A stretch of DNA of 64,000 nt from Antedon mediterranea (GCF_964355755.1 NC_092671.1:12132501-12196500), one strand, 5' to 3'. Positions 23,336-36,862 are shown, counted from the stretch's first letter. The notes: generated from the letters alone by a model not told the origin. Program-made: numbers and translations.

Positions 23336-23700
23336 CACATTAACATTTTGTTAAATAACATTGCTTTCTGTGACATTTGAATATTCGGTTGATCTTTTGT
23401 CCATTTGTCGATGTTATTAATATTAATGCTTTTTATTTGATAATAAATGATAATAAATTTGGTAAACATGTCCATATAAAATATCATCTATTTCATTAAA
23501 TTTATTATGAATCTAATAATTTCTGTGACATTTAAATTTGTCTATGACGTAATGGTTTTTTTTTTCACATTAACATTTTGTTAAATGACATAGCTTTCTG
23601 TGACATTTAACTATTCGCTTGATCTTTTGTCCATTTGTCGATGTTATTAATAATAATGCTTATATATTCGATAATAAATGATAATAAATTTGGTAATTAA
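23336..23700. repeat. Two-copy direct repeat, offset 232 bp
   Basis: 'cacattaacattttgttaaa' through 'gataataaatttggta' occurs at 23336 and again at 23568 with few differences. Related sequence ('cattaacattttgtttgtta') recurs at about 25195 and 26925, apparently the shared upstream region of the decayed peptide-gene units. Confidence 0.8.
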
Positions 23701-23990
23701 AGTGTATTTGTGAATCTAATAATTTCTGTGACCTTTAAATTTGTCTATTATATCTAATTTCAACTTAATGATTTTTTTAAATGATAAATGAAAAGAAAAG
23801 TGGATTTGATATATCGTGACTTCTTTCTTTACATTCTATGAAGACAATTTGTTAACCCACACCTCTTAATCGATGACCATTAATTCTGGATATTCGTCTT
23901 CATGCAACGGACGATGATAACATTTATAAATTTTGAGAATTGATTTACTCACATAACCATGTCAGAGCAGCACTATGAATTCAATCATTT

Positions 23991-24096
23991 AAGCTTGGTT
24001 CCTTGACCAATCATCACGACGCGACAGATAATGCGTCGTGATTGGTCAAATCACTTACGTTGCGCTTGCATTGCGTCCTAGAGTGTGAACCAAGCT
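23991..24096. mobile_element. Diverged MITE of the AAGCTTGGTTCC family
   Basis: Begins aagcttggttcc and ends gtgaaccaagct, with 'cgttgcgcttgcattgcgtc' inside. Contains its own 20-bp hairpin ('ttgaccaatcatcacgacgc' and complement). Related copies at 42424 and 63579. Confidence 0.72.
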
Positions 24097-25169
24097 CAAT
24101 CGCAAGCGCAAAGTACTGATAATGACTGGGTAATAATGTTCAGCGCTTAGAGAGATTGCTTGTATGCGTTATGTACGAATGAACTACAGTATTATTATTA
24201 TCAAGTTGTTGGACTAATTGAAATCGAATTGTCGCTTGTCATTGTTAAATTCGCCTGCGTTGCGTCTACATCTATGCATCTCATCGCTAGTGGGCGGGAC
24301 GCTTAAGATATGGATCGCGTGTTATAGAGTTTGTGAAAACATACGTATACGCATAAGTATCCGTGTCACAATACGTATACGGTCCGGATACGTTTGAGTT
24401 TCCTATAGCTTTTTTCATTTGGGCAACATTGAATTTACAGCTTTGTTTATTTGGGCAAAATCAAACCTAGGTTCATCGCATTAGCGCATCTAGCCTACAG
24501 GCCTATAGTCAACATTTTTTACTTCTTTGTTGTACATTTTTATACTTAAAATCTGTGTATACGTTTTGTTGTTAAAATGTGATATGTGCCGCTAATTTCA
24601 ACGAATAAATCTTAAACGCATTAGAAATCGGTATCTTTAATAAATTACCATTCCTTAACAATACAGTAACATCTAAGTATCTACATGAACATTCTAGAAT
24701 AAGATGTTTTGATTTAAGAAACCATGTATAATTAATATAAGAACAATCAGGAACATTCCAGAAGTGCTAAAGAAACTGTAATCCAATAGAATAAGAAGTA
24801 TAAGGAATGATCTAGAAGGTTATGAACATATTGTAGGGGAAGTATGACAATTGTAAGGAGGGAGAAGGATTTTTTTATTGAAGCATTTATTTTGAAGAAG
24901 GTTGGATATTAGATTGTAAAAGTTATTGTGAAGCTGTTGTTTAAAGATTATTGAAAGTTGAAGTTGATTGGAATTAAAGCTTTGTTTTTTTAGTTATTTT
25001 ACAACTTTGTGGATTTTGTGTGTATACTTTTATGTCACAAGAGAGTTCCTAAAGTATTTTCAACCACTCGGAAACATACGTAAAGGGAGTTCGTGTCAGT
25101 ATCACGTACGGTATTGATGTCACGCTATACACCTAATGTGTGTGACGTAGTTTACTTTAACATTTTAAT

Positions 25170-27250
25170 ACTGCAAAATCTACAGTCGCTTACATTAACA
25201 TTTTGTTTGTTAAATCGTATATACTTACTAATTAATAACTGCAATATCTGAATTCGTTTGAATAAATTGGTTAAATCGTAATAAATTAATATTCTATATT
25301 GTCTATTTGTCATTAATCGTATCGTTCGCTAATGATATTAGTTGCTAAAATATACATAAGAACAGAAACAAATGTAAATTTCATTTTGTAAAACTCAATA
25401 TTTCTTTAACAATGGTTATATATGACCTTTGTGGCCTTTAGATTAAACAATTACACATATACATATTTTTTTTTGTCAACATATGATACAATAATATGCA
25501 AAGAAGAAGTACAGTGAATGTTATCGCTCGCCCCTTAGTCACCTATTACTTTGTTTCATGTTATTCTAATTGGAATGAATTTGGCTCTCTTTGGACAACG
25601 GAAGACACAGTGCAGTTTGATAGTCTAGACAAGACTTTATAATACTCCACTTGTAAAGAAAGAGAGAAACCTTAGCACAATTCTAATAATAGATAATAGA
25701 GTTATAATAACGTTATAAGAAATCTGTAAGAACGAAAAATCGTCCCAGACTGAAGCGTTGGGTGTACTTACTAAACAAAACTTTCTCAGGCGTATATATT
25801 TTTACGTGACGTACACAGCTGTCACTGAATGATAACTCATACAAAAAGTATATTTAACTCAACTAGAACATTTATTCCTTGAAATTCGATTAATACATCT
25901 TTCTACCACTACCAGTCAAGCCTTAATATTTTCTTTATCATCTTTCCGTTTATCTACTCTGATCTTATTCTCTCTTCTCCACCTAATATCTTTTACATTC
26001 TACTTTTATACTGGATATGCAAATTTTAGGCTTCAGAGGAGGATAACATTTTCCCTCCTAAATTTACACGATTTTGATTGGCTAATAATAAGGCGGACCT
26101 GGTCTAAAGCATCCTTCTCTAAACACAGAGAATCACAACATCAATAATATGACAATCATATTAAGATTGTAATCTGAATTATTCCCCGTTTTACGAATAA
26201 AAAAAAAATCTTACCTTTAGTCACTTCATGGCATAATGACTGACATAATTAGTATTGCAAAGAGTAAAGCTCGGAATATTTTGATAGCTGATATTAAATA
26301 ACTGAATACTCTACAACAACAAAAATAAGGGATAAAATTATTTGAAAACAAAACCTACAAAATAGAATATGTATAAAAAATAAAATAAAAAATAGCAACA
26401 ACATAAATCTCCTGGCAACGCATTCAGTCGCCCTTGCCACTAGGTCAATGGGGCTTTTTAGGACATCTCCAATTCCTATAATTATACAGTAATTTATTTC
26501 ATCTTTCTCAAGTGAGATGTGATTGGACCTTAATTAGGCCTAGTTCTAAAAAAAAAAACAGAGAAGAGTGTGTGTAATTCCACTCTTCTCTGAGAAAACG
26601 AATTTACCCGAACATAGATCGGTACGGTAGTAATTATTACTCTAACTAGAAAGCGAGAAACCGGTCTCTAATGAACCATAGAGATATTATAGGGACTTAT
26701 AATATATCTATGAATGCTAATAATAAATAATAGTACAGTAATAATAATGATAAGAAGTGTGGGAGAACGAAAGATCATTCCGATTGAAGCGAATGAAAAC
26801 AAACCTTTCCTGTTTTAACACCTCAGTACTGGTACCGGTACGACAACAAATGGTGTAATATATAATATGAAGTTTGTCAATTTATAGTTTTATCAACCTT
26901 TGCAATATCTACATTCGCTTACATTAACATTTTGTTTGTTAAATCATATACATTAATATTTCTGTAATATCTGAATTCATTTGAATTTAATTTTTTATAT
27001 CGTATACATAAAATATTCTATATTGTGTATTTGTCATTAATAAAAACTGTTGTTAATGATAATAGTTGCCATAATTTACATAAGAACAAAATCAAACATA
27101 AATTCCTTTTTGTAAAAGTCAATATTTTCTTAACAATGGTTATATTGTTATATGTGACCTTATGCGACCTTTAAATTGAACAATTATACATATAAATATG
27201 TGTTTATTGTCAACCTATGATACAATAATGTGCCAAAGAAGAAGTTGAAT
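25170..27250. repeat. Duplicated segments of the degenerate peptide-gene array
   Basis: 25190-25510 and 26910-27240 are diverged direct copies, sharing 'cgcttacattaacattttgt', 'aatatctgaattc', 'cttaacaatggttatat' and 'atgatacaataat'. 25640-25780 and 26650-26830 are a second related pair. A shorter third copy of the first segment lies at about 32080-32230. These look like upstream regions of duplicated units; only first exons remain nearby. Confidence 0.7.
26216..26285 (-). pseudogene. Secreted peptide copy B, signal-peptide exon only
   Basis: Minus strand: KIFRALLFAILIMSVIMP, then a stop, ahead of a GTAAG donor. Homologous to exon 1 of copies A and D. The expected ATG is ATA here. No matching second exon was found in the next kilobase. 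Dead remnant. Confidence 0.6.
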
Positions 27251-27303
27251 TTTATCGCTCAACCGATTCTGTAACCGTTACTAATTGTTCACCGTTGCGC
27301 AGT

Positions 27304-27717
27304 CAGGATACTGTCTGTCATCGGTCACCAGTGACGAAAGTTATCAAGATACTGTCTGTCATTGGCCACCAGTGACGAAAGTTATCAAGATACTGTCTGT
27401 CATCGGTCACCAGTGACGAAAGTTATCAAGATACTGTCTGTCATTGGTCACCAGTGACGAAAGTTATCAAGATACTGTCTGTCATCGGTCACCAGTGCCG
27501 AAAGTTATCAAGAAACTGTCTGTCATCGGTCACCAGTGACGAAAGTTATCAAGATACTGTCTGTCATCGGTCACCAGTGACTAAAGTTATCGAGATACTG
27601 TCTGTCATTGGTCACCAGTGACGAAAGTTATCAAGATACTGTCTGTCATCGGTCACCAGTGACGAAAGTTATCGAGATACTGTCTGTCATTGGTCACCAG
27701 TGACGAAAGTTACCAAG
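27304..27717. repeat. 41-bp minisatellite, about 10 copies
   Basis: 'gatactgtctgtcat' recurs at 27307, 27348, 27389 and onward at exact 41-bp spacing to about 27717. Each unit contains the small palindrome tcaccagtga. Units are contiguous with no unique spacers, so this is not a CRISPR-like array. Confidence 0.95.
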
Positions 27718-29269
27718 TACATACTTGTCATGTGTATTAAATTTGTAAACTAGGACGGGTCATGATCAAATTACAAACCCCAAAGCACGTCTGGGAAAAG
27801 AGAGTCTATCAAAACATTTGCTGATAATACAAAATACCAAATTGTAACAACAGAATCTATACCCCATGTTATTAAATGACAAGTATCCTTTGACAAATTC
27901 TTAACAATTGCATGGAAAGAACGCAATGAAATTTACAATACTTTTTAATTACTTTATTGATTTTTGTACTACATATTTAAATATACAGTATATACAGTTT
28001 TTACTTTAATTTCAGTATTGTTTTTTTTTTCCTTTTTAATCACTTGTACTTATATTTATATTGTAATCAATGAAGTGTTTACTATTATCTGTGTACTATT
28101 ATATTATTTTGTAGACTTGCCCCAAGTCTGTATTATCTTTTTTTTTAATTTATTTGTTTTTATTTCGACCGCGATTTTTGTCTGAAAATACAGACTTGTG
28201 AAACACGTATAGAAATCGATTTGCAGACCGCAAACATACGATAAGAATGACGTAGGTTATCATACCGTATTTGGCTATATGGGGCGGGCGGTATGTAAAT
28301 ATGGATTTCGAATCAACCAATGATCATTTTGTTTCAAAATGAAAGAGATCGAGTACGTAGTAGGCCTACCAGTGCTTAATGTACGATCGAGACTGTTGAA
28401 ATATAAAATAGTAATGCCAAGTTGTTTTGTTTATTAATTGTTTAGTCCTTGGCCTAGGCCTCTTTCGTAGGTCCTACTCAACTCGCACGTATGACCTGCC
28501 AAATAAAACGCCAATGAAGTAGGCCTAGGCCTACATACCACCGGCACACAACAGGGCTACACCACTACACAGAACAGGACAGGGTCTGGGTGGGAATTAA
28601 ATCAAAATTATCTCCGCGTAATAAATGATCCATTCAATGTTTGATTTGCGGAGAAGCTAGCCTATCATATATCAAGACGAGTTTTCATGTTTCAAAGATC
28701 CCATCAAATGTTTACCAGACTACTAGGCATATAAAATAATTTCTAGCATTCAGAACTTTCATAAAATGTACCCAAGTACACATTGTCTAAACGTAACATA
28801 GCGCATGCGCATCATCTTAGTTGTTGAGTCTTTGAAATTCTGAAATATGAATATATAAACCGTGTACGAGAGAGTAGCCAATCGCATGCAGCTGAAACTA
28901 GTCAACCGGATAATCGTATGCACCAAGAATTCTTGGTGTCAAACCACGTGACTTGTGCGTGTTTCCCCAGACGGAGTATCCAAAATTACATTTCCACCTT
29001 TGGCCAGCAACACCCACAAACATTAATGTGGGTTATCATTAGACCTTATAAAACTGATGAGAACCTGTAAACTTGAATGCCATATTTCATCTAAATCCTT
29101 CTGTGAAGCGATTATTCGCAAATAACTTAAAGGATTTTGAGGTAAAGTGTTCATTGAATGTTCATTAAAGATATGACTAAAAATTAAACTATTGCATTAT
29201 TATTAGGCATTGGTAATTAACTTTAATAGTTATTTTTTGCTGTTTCGTTTTGGTAGGCCAACAAATTAA
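27718..29269. other. Intergenic, no supported gene
   Basis: Low-complexity T-rich frame at 27964-28185 is not a gene. Four overlapping or nearby TAGGCCTA palindromes lie at 28364-28534. Nothing else recognised. Confidence 0.55.
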
Positions 29270-29667
29270 GCTAAAACAGATACACTATTTGAATTTACTA
29301 CGCCAAATGAAGCAATAGATGATGGTACATTGTGTTATGCTTGTCCTAGGTACGCATTTTTATTATTAATAATTTGTTTAAATTACAACTCCCTGGTTGC
29401 ATGTTATGCTAATTGCTTTTATTTAAAGTAAATTGATTTTAATTACATGTAGTCTTTTTTTCTTAGGGTAAAGGAACAAAAGTTATTTCCATGGATGCAA
29501 ATTTTGGCCTTATTAGAAGGAGGAAGGCAGGAACAAGTTTGGAGCCACCAAGGTACAAAACAACATTTTTCTTGGAAGACGAAGAATCCAATCAATTTGT
29601 CGAAAACTACAATGACAATGACTGTAAACATGTAAACAGTACACAACATGTGCCATATTATTTATAG
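29270..29667 (+). mobile_element. KDZ-type (Kyakuja-Dileera-Zisupton) transposase fragment
   Basis: Two pieces separated by an intron-like gap. 29279-29349 reads FTTPNEAIDDGTLCYACP, containing a CxxCP motif. 29467-29667 reads VISMDANFGLIRRRKAG, then SLEPPRYKTTFFLEDEES, and runs to TAG. In KDZ transposases a C..CP element precedes a 'D-A/G-NF-x-L-x-R-K/R..AG' block that contributes the first catalytic aspartate, so the pairing is diagnostic. The pieces do not join in phase and nothing downstream continues the family, so it is an isolated remnant. I found no terminal repeats. Confidence 0.75.
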
Positions 29668-31495
29668 AGTACGGTACTGTTATTTAACACCATCAATATT
29701 TCTGTAATAATGTTGTTACTTACATTTATCACATTACTAATTTATTCAACCGAAGTTGAGTTTTTTGCTTAGAACTTGTAGATCATAAACTACCAGCGAA
29801 TAGAATTGCTATTGGAGTAGCCGAATCATACACGTCAACCGTTTTATTAGTTACTCACCCTTGCGCGAAGACGACGACCGGCAGTATATCTCTCTCCCTT
29901 CCATGTCTCGTGGCGCGGGGCCCTTCTGAATCGCTTGACTTAGGTGATGGCCTAGCCTTCCTAGCTAGGGCCTCGGATTTGAACGCCGCTTTTAACACAG
30001 CCATTTTAACCCAATAAAAATGTTATTTCATTAAACAATTAAAATAGAAGTTCAAATATTATTTAGAGTTTTGAAAATTCCACGTTTAAGTGTAATTTGA
30101 ACTGTATATTTAAGGTTATATAGGCCTATACATTATTTTTAGTCGTTCTCCGTAAACGGGAAAATGGTAACTTTATCGTTCTAAAAAAGAAGACGACGGA
30201 ATTTCATGCTAAGCTCCGCCCACTTTGTTAAAGCTCATGCATACATTATTCATGAGCACCGTCCTATGGTTTCCTGTCATGTTTCGTCCCTATTGTATGT
30301 ATATTGTTACTGAATTTGTCATGAAAGTGAAAAAAAAATTTTGTCATATTTGGAGATACAGCACTGAGAATCGGGTGATTTCCGTTTGGTTATCATTAGT
30401 GATTTAATTAAGTTGTGATATTTAACAAAAAACTCGAATAACAAAATAGTAGTATGTACATCTCTTTATTTCATACGGTACAAGAGGAGAGGATAACCTT
30501 AAATGTTATTATACTATTTGAACTTATGGTATGGAGTTGTTTATAAATTAATGGAAATAATTAAAACCCTTTCCTTATCCATTGGGGAGAAAAATAAAGT
30601 TTGTATGTTAACCATCACGTTGATAGTTGTATATATGGTACGGTAGCAGTCATAAACAAAACCTCAACATTGAATATTTCTTGTATTCTATATTTTGCTT
30701 CCCTATCCTCCAATATAAAATCTTGTGCGCGTGTTTTCTGAAGAAGAAAAAAACAACACAATAATGGTAGCACTGAATGTACGCTATAACATGATTGGAT
30801 ATGTAAGTAGTAATACACAGCATAGTGGGCGATAAAAGCAATAGCCTATATGACTACAAAGGCTTATGGCATTAAATCTGGCCATTAGGCTCAACCGAGC
30901 ACGTAAAATTTGCTCCACATGTTGAATTTTGACACAGTGTTGGGTCAGTTCTTCCAAATCATAAAAAATTAAACATTAAAACAATTATAAAAAAGTGTTA
31001 CTAGGCCTATTATACTTTCCATCCTCAAATTGTGGAACTGGATATCTCCACCTTACCTCACAAGTTTTAATAAAATAATAATTGTTAGAGATTTCTAGAT
31101 AAATGGTAAAGACTACTTCGTATATATTGATTGATTGATCATTTTAATTCAGAATAAGTATTCCATGATACACAAATACAAAAACGGAGAATAAAATAGG
31201 ATTTTCTCCCATTTAGTGAAGAGATTTGAAGATCGTAACAGATAGTTCATAGCACACCTAACAAGATCATTTTCACTATATTTAAAACTCTTATTCTTAA
31301 ACCATAGACGCGCTTGTGTGCATGCAATTATATATGTATATATGTAGAAAATGTTGTATTTATAAAATGATATTTATTAAATCTATAAACCGCGGTGGTG
31401 CTTATAATCATATAAAGAAGAGATAGAATCTCATCCCCCGCGCACCGTTACAGTATAACGAGTAAAAATACAAACAGTATGTAGGCATTTACTTT
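29668..31495. other. Intergenic, no supported gene
   Basis: AT-rich; short frames on both strands (30225, 30615) without splice structure or domain resemblance. 'agatacagcactgagaatc' near 30355 recurs near 34782, a minor dispersed repeat. Confidence 0.55.
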
Positions 31496-31550
31496 CAGGA
31501 ATTACCGACACAATTAGTATTACAAACAGTAAAGCTTGAAACACGGTAGA
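31496..31550 (-). pseudogene. Secreted peptide copy D, signal-peptide exon only
   Basis: Minus strand: VFQALLFVILIVSVIPES before a GTAAAT donor, homologous to exon 1 of copies A and B. The expected ATG reads GTG. A GTAAGT donor at about 32020 could belong to an upstream non-coding exon. No second exon found. Confidence 0.58.
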
Positions 31551-32354
31551 TAAATAAATAATCTATGACAAATAAGACATGGTAATAAAAATTAATATTA
31601 GACACAGTAAATAACATCCAGAATATATTATACACTATATAAATATATACAATACAAAATTGCCACAATAGCCAACTTTCGAACTTAATGATATGGGTGA
31701 AACTACCCGATTCATGAACTGTAGGCCCATATGGCATTGTCTGTTCAGTGTATTCTATACAAATTACAGTATGTAATACAGTTTCACATAATGTATAACA
31801 TACGGTGCTTGTATTATGTTAAGAGTTAGGTTAGGCTTATGTTTTTATAGGCGTCACATGTTATACATGTATCACAGAATGATGCAGAATAATAGATACA
31901 GTGCTATCGAGAGTCGGCCAGTGAAACAGTGACGTAGGCCTAATATAATGTGAAATTTTAAACGAGAAAATATGTAGGTCTATAGGCCTATAAGAGTAAA
32001 CGAATCAGTCACATAAAGGTACTTACCTTTCTAATGCAAACGATAACTAATCTGTGTTATAATGTATTTGTCAAACGAACATTTGTTTGCTAATTAATAC
32101 ATACATAATATTTTACTATTTGTTTAGTATGAAATTTGCAAAATCTACATAACTATTTATATTTTAATTTTAAAGTCAATATCCTTAACAATATTATGTG
32201 ACCTTTGAATTGGATTATGATTGAATAACACGAATCTATAAATTAGATTTAATTTTTAGGTAAACGGTAATAACATGGTTATAGTTTAATGATCTGTTTC
32301 ATGTACCATATATAAGTTTTAAACAATACAAATTGGATTATGGTAATATAGAAC

Positions 32355-32960
32355 AAATGTCATTTATGTTTAATTTGATGGTAATATAATTTGCAATAAT
32401 TGGTAATAAATATGAATTTTACACAATAGAAATACAATTATAGTAATATTGAACTTGTTTTCTTTTTTATCTTTTAATTATATTAATTTATTTGATCAGG
32501 TTGACCGAAATGTCATTTATGTTTAATTTGATGGTAATATAATTTGCAATAATTGGTAATAAATATGAATTTTACACAATAGAAATACAATTATAGTAAT
32601 ATTGAACTTGTTTTCTTTTTTATCTTTTAATTATATTAATTTATTTGATGAGGTTGACCGAAATGTCATTTATGTTTAATTTGATGGTAATATAATTGGC
32701 AATAATTGGTCATAAATATGAATTTTACACAATAGAAATACAATTATAGTAATATTGAACTTGTTTTCTTTTTTATCTTTTAATTATATTAATTTATTTG
32801 ATGAGATTGACCGAAATGTCATTTATGTTTAATTTGATGGTAATATAATTTGCAATAATTGGTAATAAATATGAATTTTACACAATAGAAATTAGATTAT
32901 AGTAATATTGAACTTGTTTTATTGTCTACTGTTAATTATATTAATTTATATGATAATAAA
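32355..32960. repeat. 153-bp tandem repeat, about 4 copies
   Basis: 'catttatgtttaatttgatg' starts at 32361, 32514, 32667 and 32820: exact 153-bp period. Copies are highly alike except the last, which decays after about 32925. AT-rich, non-coding. Confidence 0.95.
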
Positions 32961-33474
32961 TTATAATTGACAAGAACCTACATAAATACAGATATACAAT
33001 GTAAATTGATAATAAATGTGTATATATATATATTAAATATACGTAACACTTGCTTATTATAAATAACATGTTTATGTGTTTGGTACACTGTGTAAGAGTA
33101 TATAACACTACCCGTGTGACTGTCGATCTTACCCGAAAGAGCAGCTTTCGTTAAAAGTGTTTGTATGTGTACACAAACACCGATATACAGTATTGTGCAT
33201 CTTGTTCCCTGCAATCATTAAGAACCAGTAGGCCCTACAGATCACTAAAAAGTTACCCATGCATATATTAACGTAATGTCAATCAGTATTTAATCGTATT
33301 GTTTGAAATCATTCTTTAGTATAGGTCTACGTAGGCCTATCTAAAGAGGTCACGTGTGAAAACCCCTTTTCCAGATATCAACATTCAATTTGTGAAGTGG
33401 CTATATTGACCTGTACCTTTGAATGTTTTAGGTGAATACATAAACAAAAACTTACTTCGAATTCTCCATCACTT

Positions 33475-33970
33475 TCTGCTGTGTTGTCTGGTTTAGTGGA
33501 GGTAATGCGAAAACACGAATACAACGTATACTAAATAAAGCGGGCCGGATCACAGGATCAAGCCCTAATTTAGTTGACCTATTCAACAAAATTATAGTTA
33601 GGCCCCTACTAAGGCTACGAAAATATGTGAAGATTTAAATCATTCTTTATATAAATACTATGATAAATTGAGATCAAACATACTTAACTTGCTGAGATCG
33701 TGCAATAGTCGGTCAAAGAGATATTTTAATTCATGTGTAGGCCTACTGTAGTCCATCAGACTTTTAAATGACGTACAATTTTGTGACTTAACTTTTTTTT
33801 TATCTATATACCATTTTGATGTTTTTATATTTTAATGAAATGTGTTTTATATAAGTGTTTTAACAAACCGGGCGGTTTAGAATTAATGTTCATTGCCTGA
33901 TGTGTTTATATATATTATAATATATATATATATATATTCCTTTTTACTGAAGACTAAATAAAGTTTAAAT
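33475..33970 (+). mobile_element. LINE 3' end (RT C-terminus and 3' UTR tail)
   Basis: Plus strand. 33500-33630 reads TRIQRILNKAGRITGSS and IIVRPLLRLRKYVKI; in shifted frames it continues NHSLYKYYDKLRSNILNLL, the usual C-terminus of fish- and invertebrate-type LINE reverse transcriptases. The 3' UTR contains ccgggcggtttagaattaat at 33868 and ends in TA-rich sequence and an AATAAA-like stretch. The same 3' tail is present in the SINE at 45.1-45.5 kb, identifying this LINE family as its likely partner. Confidence 0.8.
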
Positions 33971-36759
33971 TGAATTGAAACTGTAGTAGCCTGTGTTACA
34001 ATTTGTACAAAAAGCACTGGAAATTACATTTTAAGAAGAGGAATGGATGATTCAATATTTATTACTCTTAAAGAAAAACATTTTCCTTTAAAGCAGGAAA
34101 TTATTACGTGCTAATATGCACAATTAAAAGTAATAAAGACTGTGACGTCATCCGGTCCATTCCACCTGTAAAGTGTTTGCAGCAGCACTACGGAAACAAT
34201 CACACAACCTGTGTTTATAACTAGAATATGGATCGATACATGTATGAATAGAGCTTGTATAAGTTTATCACGCAAACCTGCAACGCGTTCACAGTGATGA
34301 TGACCATCATAGAAGAGCATACGACTAGAAACACCAATGACGCTAGGAAATCAACCACGTCTGTTATGTAGCCTTCCACGGATCACATCTACAATATTTT
34401 TACTATAGACAGGTAAGGGTAAACTTACATTATTATAAATAAGTCGAGCACTTAAACTAAGTATGTAAGAATTAAGTTAAGTAAAGAAGCGTAGTAGAGA
34501 TCACTTCAGTGTATTATCGATCTAATAGACAGCCTCTTTTGAAATAGGCTATAGATAATTGGAGTGCAAATCGCCGTTGTACGAGTAAGTAGGTCTTCAT
34601 TAGATATATACATGATCGATTAATGACTGTTAGCCTACACTTTTATAGAAACTACAATATATGAGTGGTATTGGATTTCTCATCAGCATGTCTATCCAAC
34701 ATTCAATTATGGTAACGTCTTACGACAGAAAAAATACGAGGTAACCAAAATTTCCCTCCGATTAAACTATACATATAGAGAGATACAGCACTGAGAATCT
34801 GGTGTGCTTGGTTCAATGGCCAAGTGTTGTGTATAAGAGTGATATGAAATAATATCTGGTTGTATATAAAACGACATTGAAACGTAAATATCACAGTACT
34901 TATTTTTCTTCAAGAGTTTCAATTACACCATGAGATCTTTTACAAGTGAAATAAACAATGTAAAACCCGGAATAATGTAACAAAGAAACCGAGAAATAGA
35001 AGAAACTACAGAAAACATGTTCAATAGAACCACTTTTTGTAAACATGTTTTGGTCCAGTGATTGATAATATATTTTTAATCTAATATATAGGCCTAGAAT
35101 AATTTTTACTCCATAATTTAATTTCTGGGCTGCTATTGTTATATTATTCTTATTCGTGTTTAAATAGCATTATGTCAACTGATGGCTTGAAGAAGGATGT
35201 GTTGGGAATCAACAATACTTGTTAAGTGTTTATTTACCAATGGTCTGTTGTTAAGACCGATTTCAATATGTCCGTGTTTAAACTAATGCCAGCCTCATTC
35301 ATTACATTATTCTTCTGAGACTTTAAACAATGAAATGTAAAATTGTGTTAAACGTGATCTCTCAAAAGCAAAACGAACTTACATTGAATAATTGAACACA
35401 ATCAACCGCACACACGTTTAAAATTGCTAAACGGTGAATACAAATTAGGCCTAAGGTTAAGAGATATACTGTGTAGAGATATAGAAAATAGTTTCTCTAC
35501 TTGAGCCAATTTACACAGACGAGCGGTAACGATAAGCGGAAACCCGCGTGCTTGTCCCACATAGAATATGTATCTATATCCGGAGCGGGTTTTAGCTCAA
35601 CCACCCATCGGATTACAGTACAGTACGCCCCCCCCCTATTTTTTAAAGATTTTTTTTTTTTTTTTTAAATTAAATAGATTTTAAAAACACGTATCATTTT
35701 CATAGTGAAAATAGTACGTCGGAGCACATCGTCAGCTTGATCGCATTTCACCAAGCATGTACGTCGACATCCTTTGTGTACTATCAATCTCTAGCGTAGT
35801 TACCAACGATCATTCACAGTTAAGTGTAAAACTAAAAGGAGCAAGTTGATAAAAGCCACGTGGTGAGCTTGGTCGCGTTTTACTAAGCAGGTCGGCATCC
35901 TTTGTGATCGTCACTCCCGTATTGTAGAGTAGCGGTACGTACCTCCGACGATCAATAGAGTTTATGAAGTCACATGGTCAGTGCTACACTACGCGCCCAT
36001 TTATTAAATACAATAAAAACAAAGGCTAGGACTGTAGTGCCTATGAAAATTATCCCGTTATGCCTATATTTTATTAAAACATACTATTAAAATATTAACA
36101 ATGCTGCATGCAGAATTTCATGACCCTTGTAGTGTTTTATTTGCTTTTCCGTCGATGATTCTCATAAACAAATCGCGATGACAAAAGGGGTGTTTTGTTT
36201 TTTTCAAATCACTAAATATAATGTAATGATGATCGAGCCGGACCGCTAATTTTTAAACGATCGTTTAAACCAGGTCGTTGAATATGCCGTGATTTTAATT
36301 GTCAAAAACATGATCGTCAGTCGATGGCTCGGAGTTTCGATAAATCTCGCGTCGCATGTGTTGCGTGGTGGTGGAAAACACTCTCAGCAAGTTTGCTTCA
36401 TTAATATGTATGAGACTCTGTGACGACCCGCTTTAACGTGACGTCATTTTACTTTAGCTGCATGGATGATGGATGCGAATAAGTAGTCACCGCGATCGAC
36501 CCGGCGCGCGTGTAAGAAAATAATACCGGCCTAGGCTAGGACAAGTTTATGCTTATATAAAAGCTGAAAAACATCGTCGCGTTGTAAACATTTAGATGTA
36601 AAGTACAGGCAAGTTGTTATCTTGCTTTGGTACCCTAGGTAAGTATCAGCTGCATGTTCCACATGTTGTAATTTGCGAGCTTTAGAGTGTTTGGTAAATG
36701 ACATTATGAATTGTTTGTAAATCGTTTTAAACGACTTACAATGCGCTAGAACGCCAAAA
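33971..36759. other. Intergenic, no supported gene
   Basis: Scattered short frames only. Contains poly-C and poly-T runs near 35625-35665 and a 'gtgacgtcattttactttag' stretch near 36440 that partly matches 19396. No domain, splice chain or RNA gene recognised. Confidence 0.55.
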
Positions 36760-36862
36760 TTTCCAGGGGCCTTCGCCCCCTGGCCCCCAGCCAATGTTTG
36801 CTCGCTTCGCTCGCAAACCTACGCCCCCCCTATTTATAAATCCTGGATCCGCCCCTGGGATT
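36760..36862. repeat. Fragment of a GC-rich dispersed repeat
   Basis: 'ccaggggccttcgccccctg' followed by 'gctcgcttcgctcgcaaa' and 'ctggatccgcccctg' has the look of a short dispersed transposon end: compact palindromes in otherwise AT-rich DNA. Origin not established. Confidence 0.45.

Noticed and set aside
26216-26480. Intact second exon for peptide copy B
   Set aside because: The only acceptor-led frame downstream on the minus strand (near 26130) lacks the cysteine pattern of copy A.
27304-27717. CRISPR-like array
   Set aside because: Units are contiguous with no spacers, and the genome is eukaryotic.
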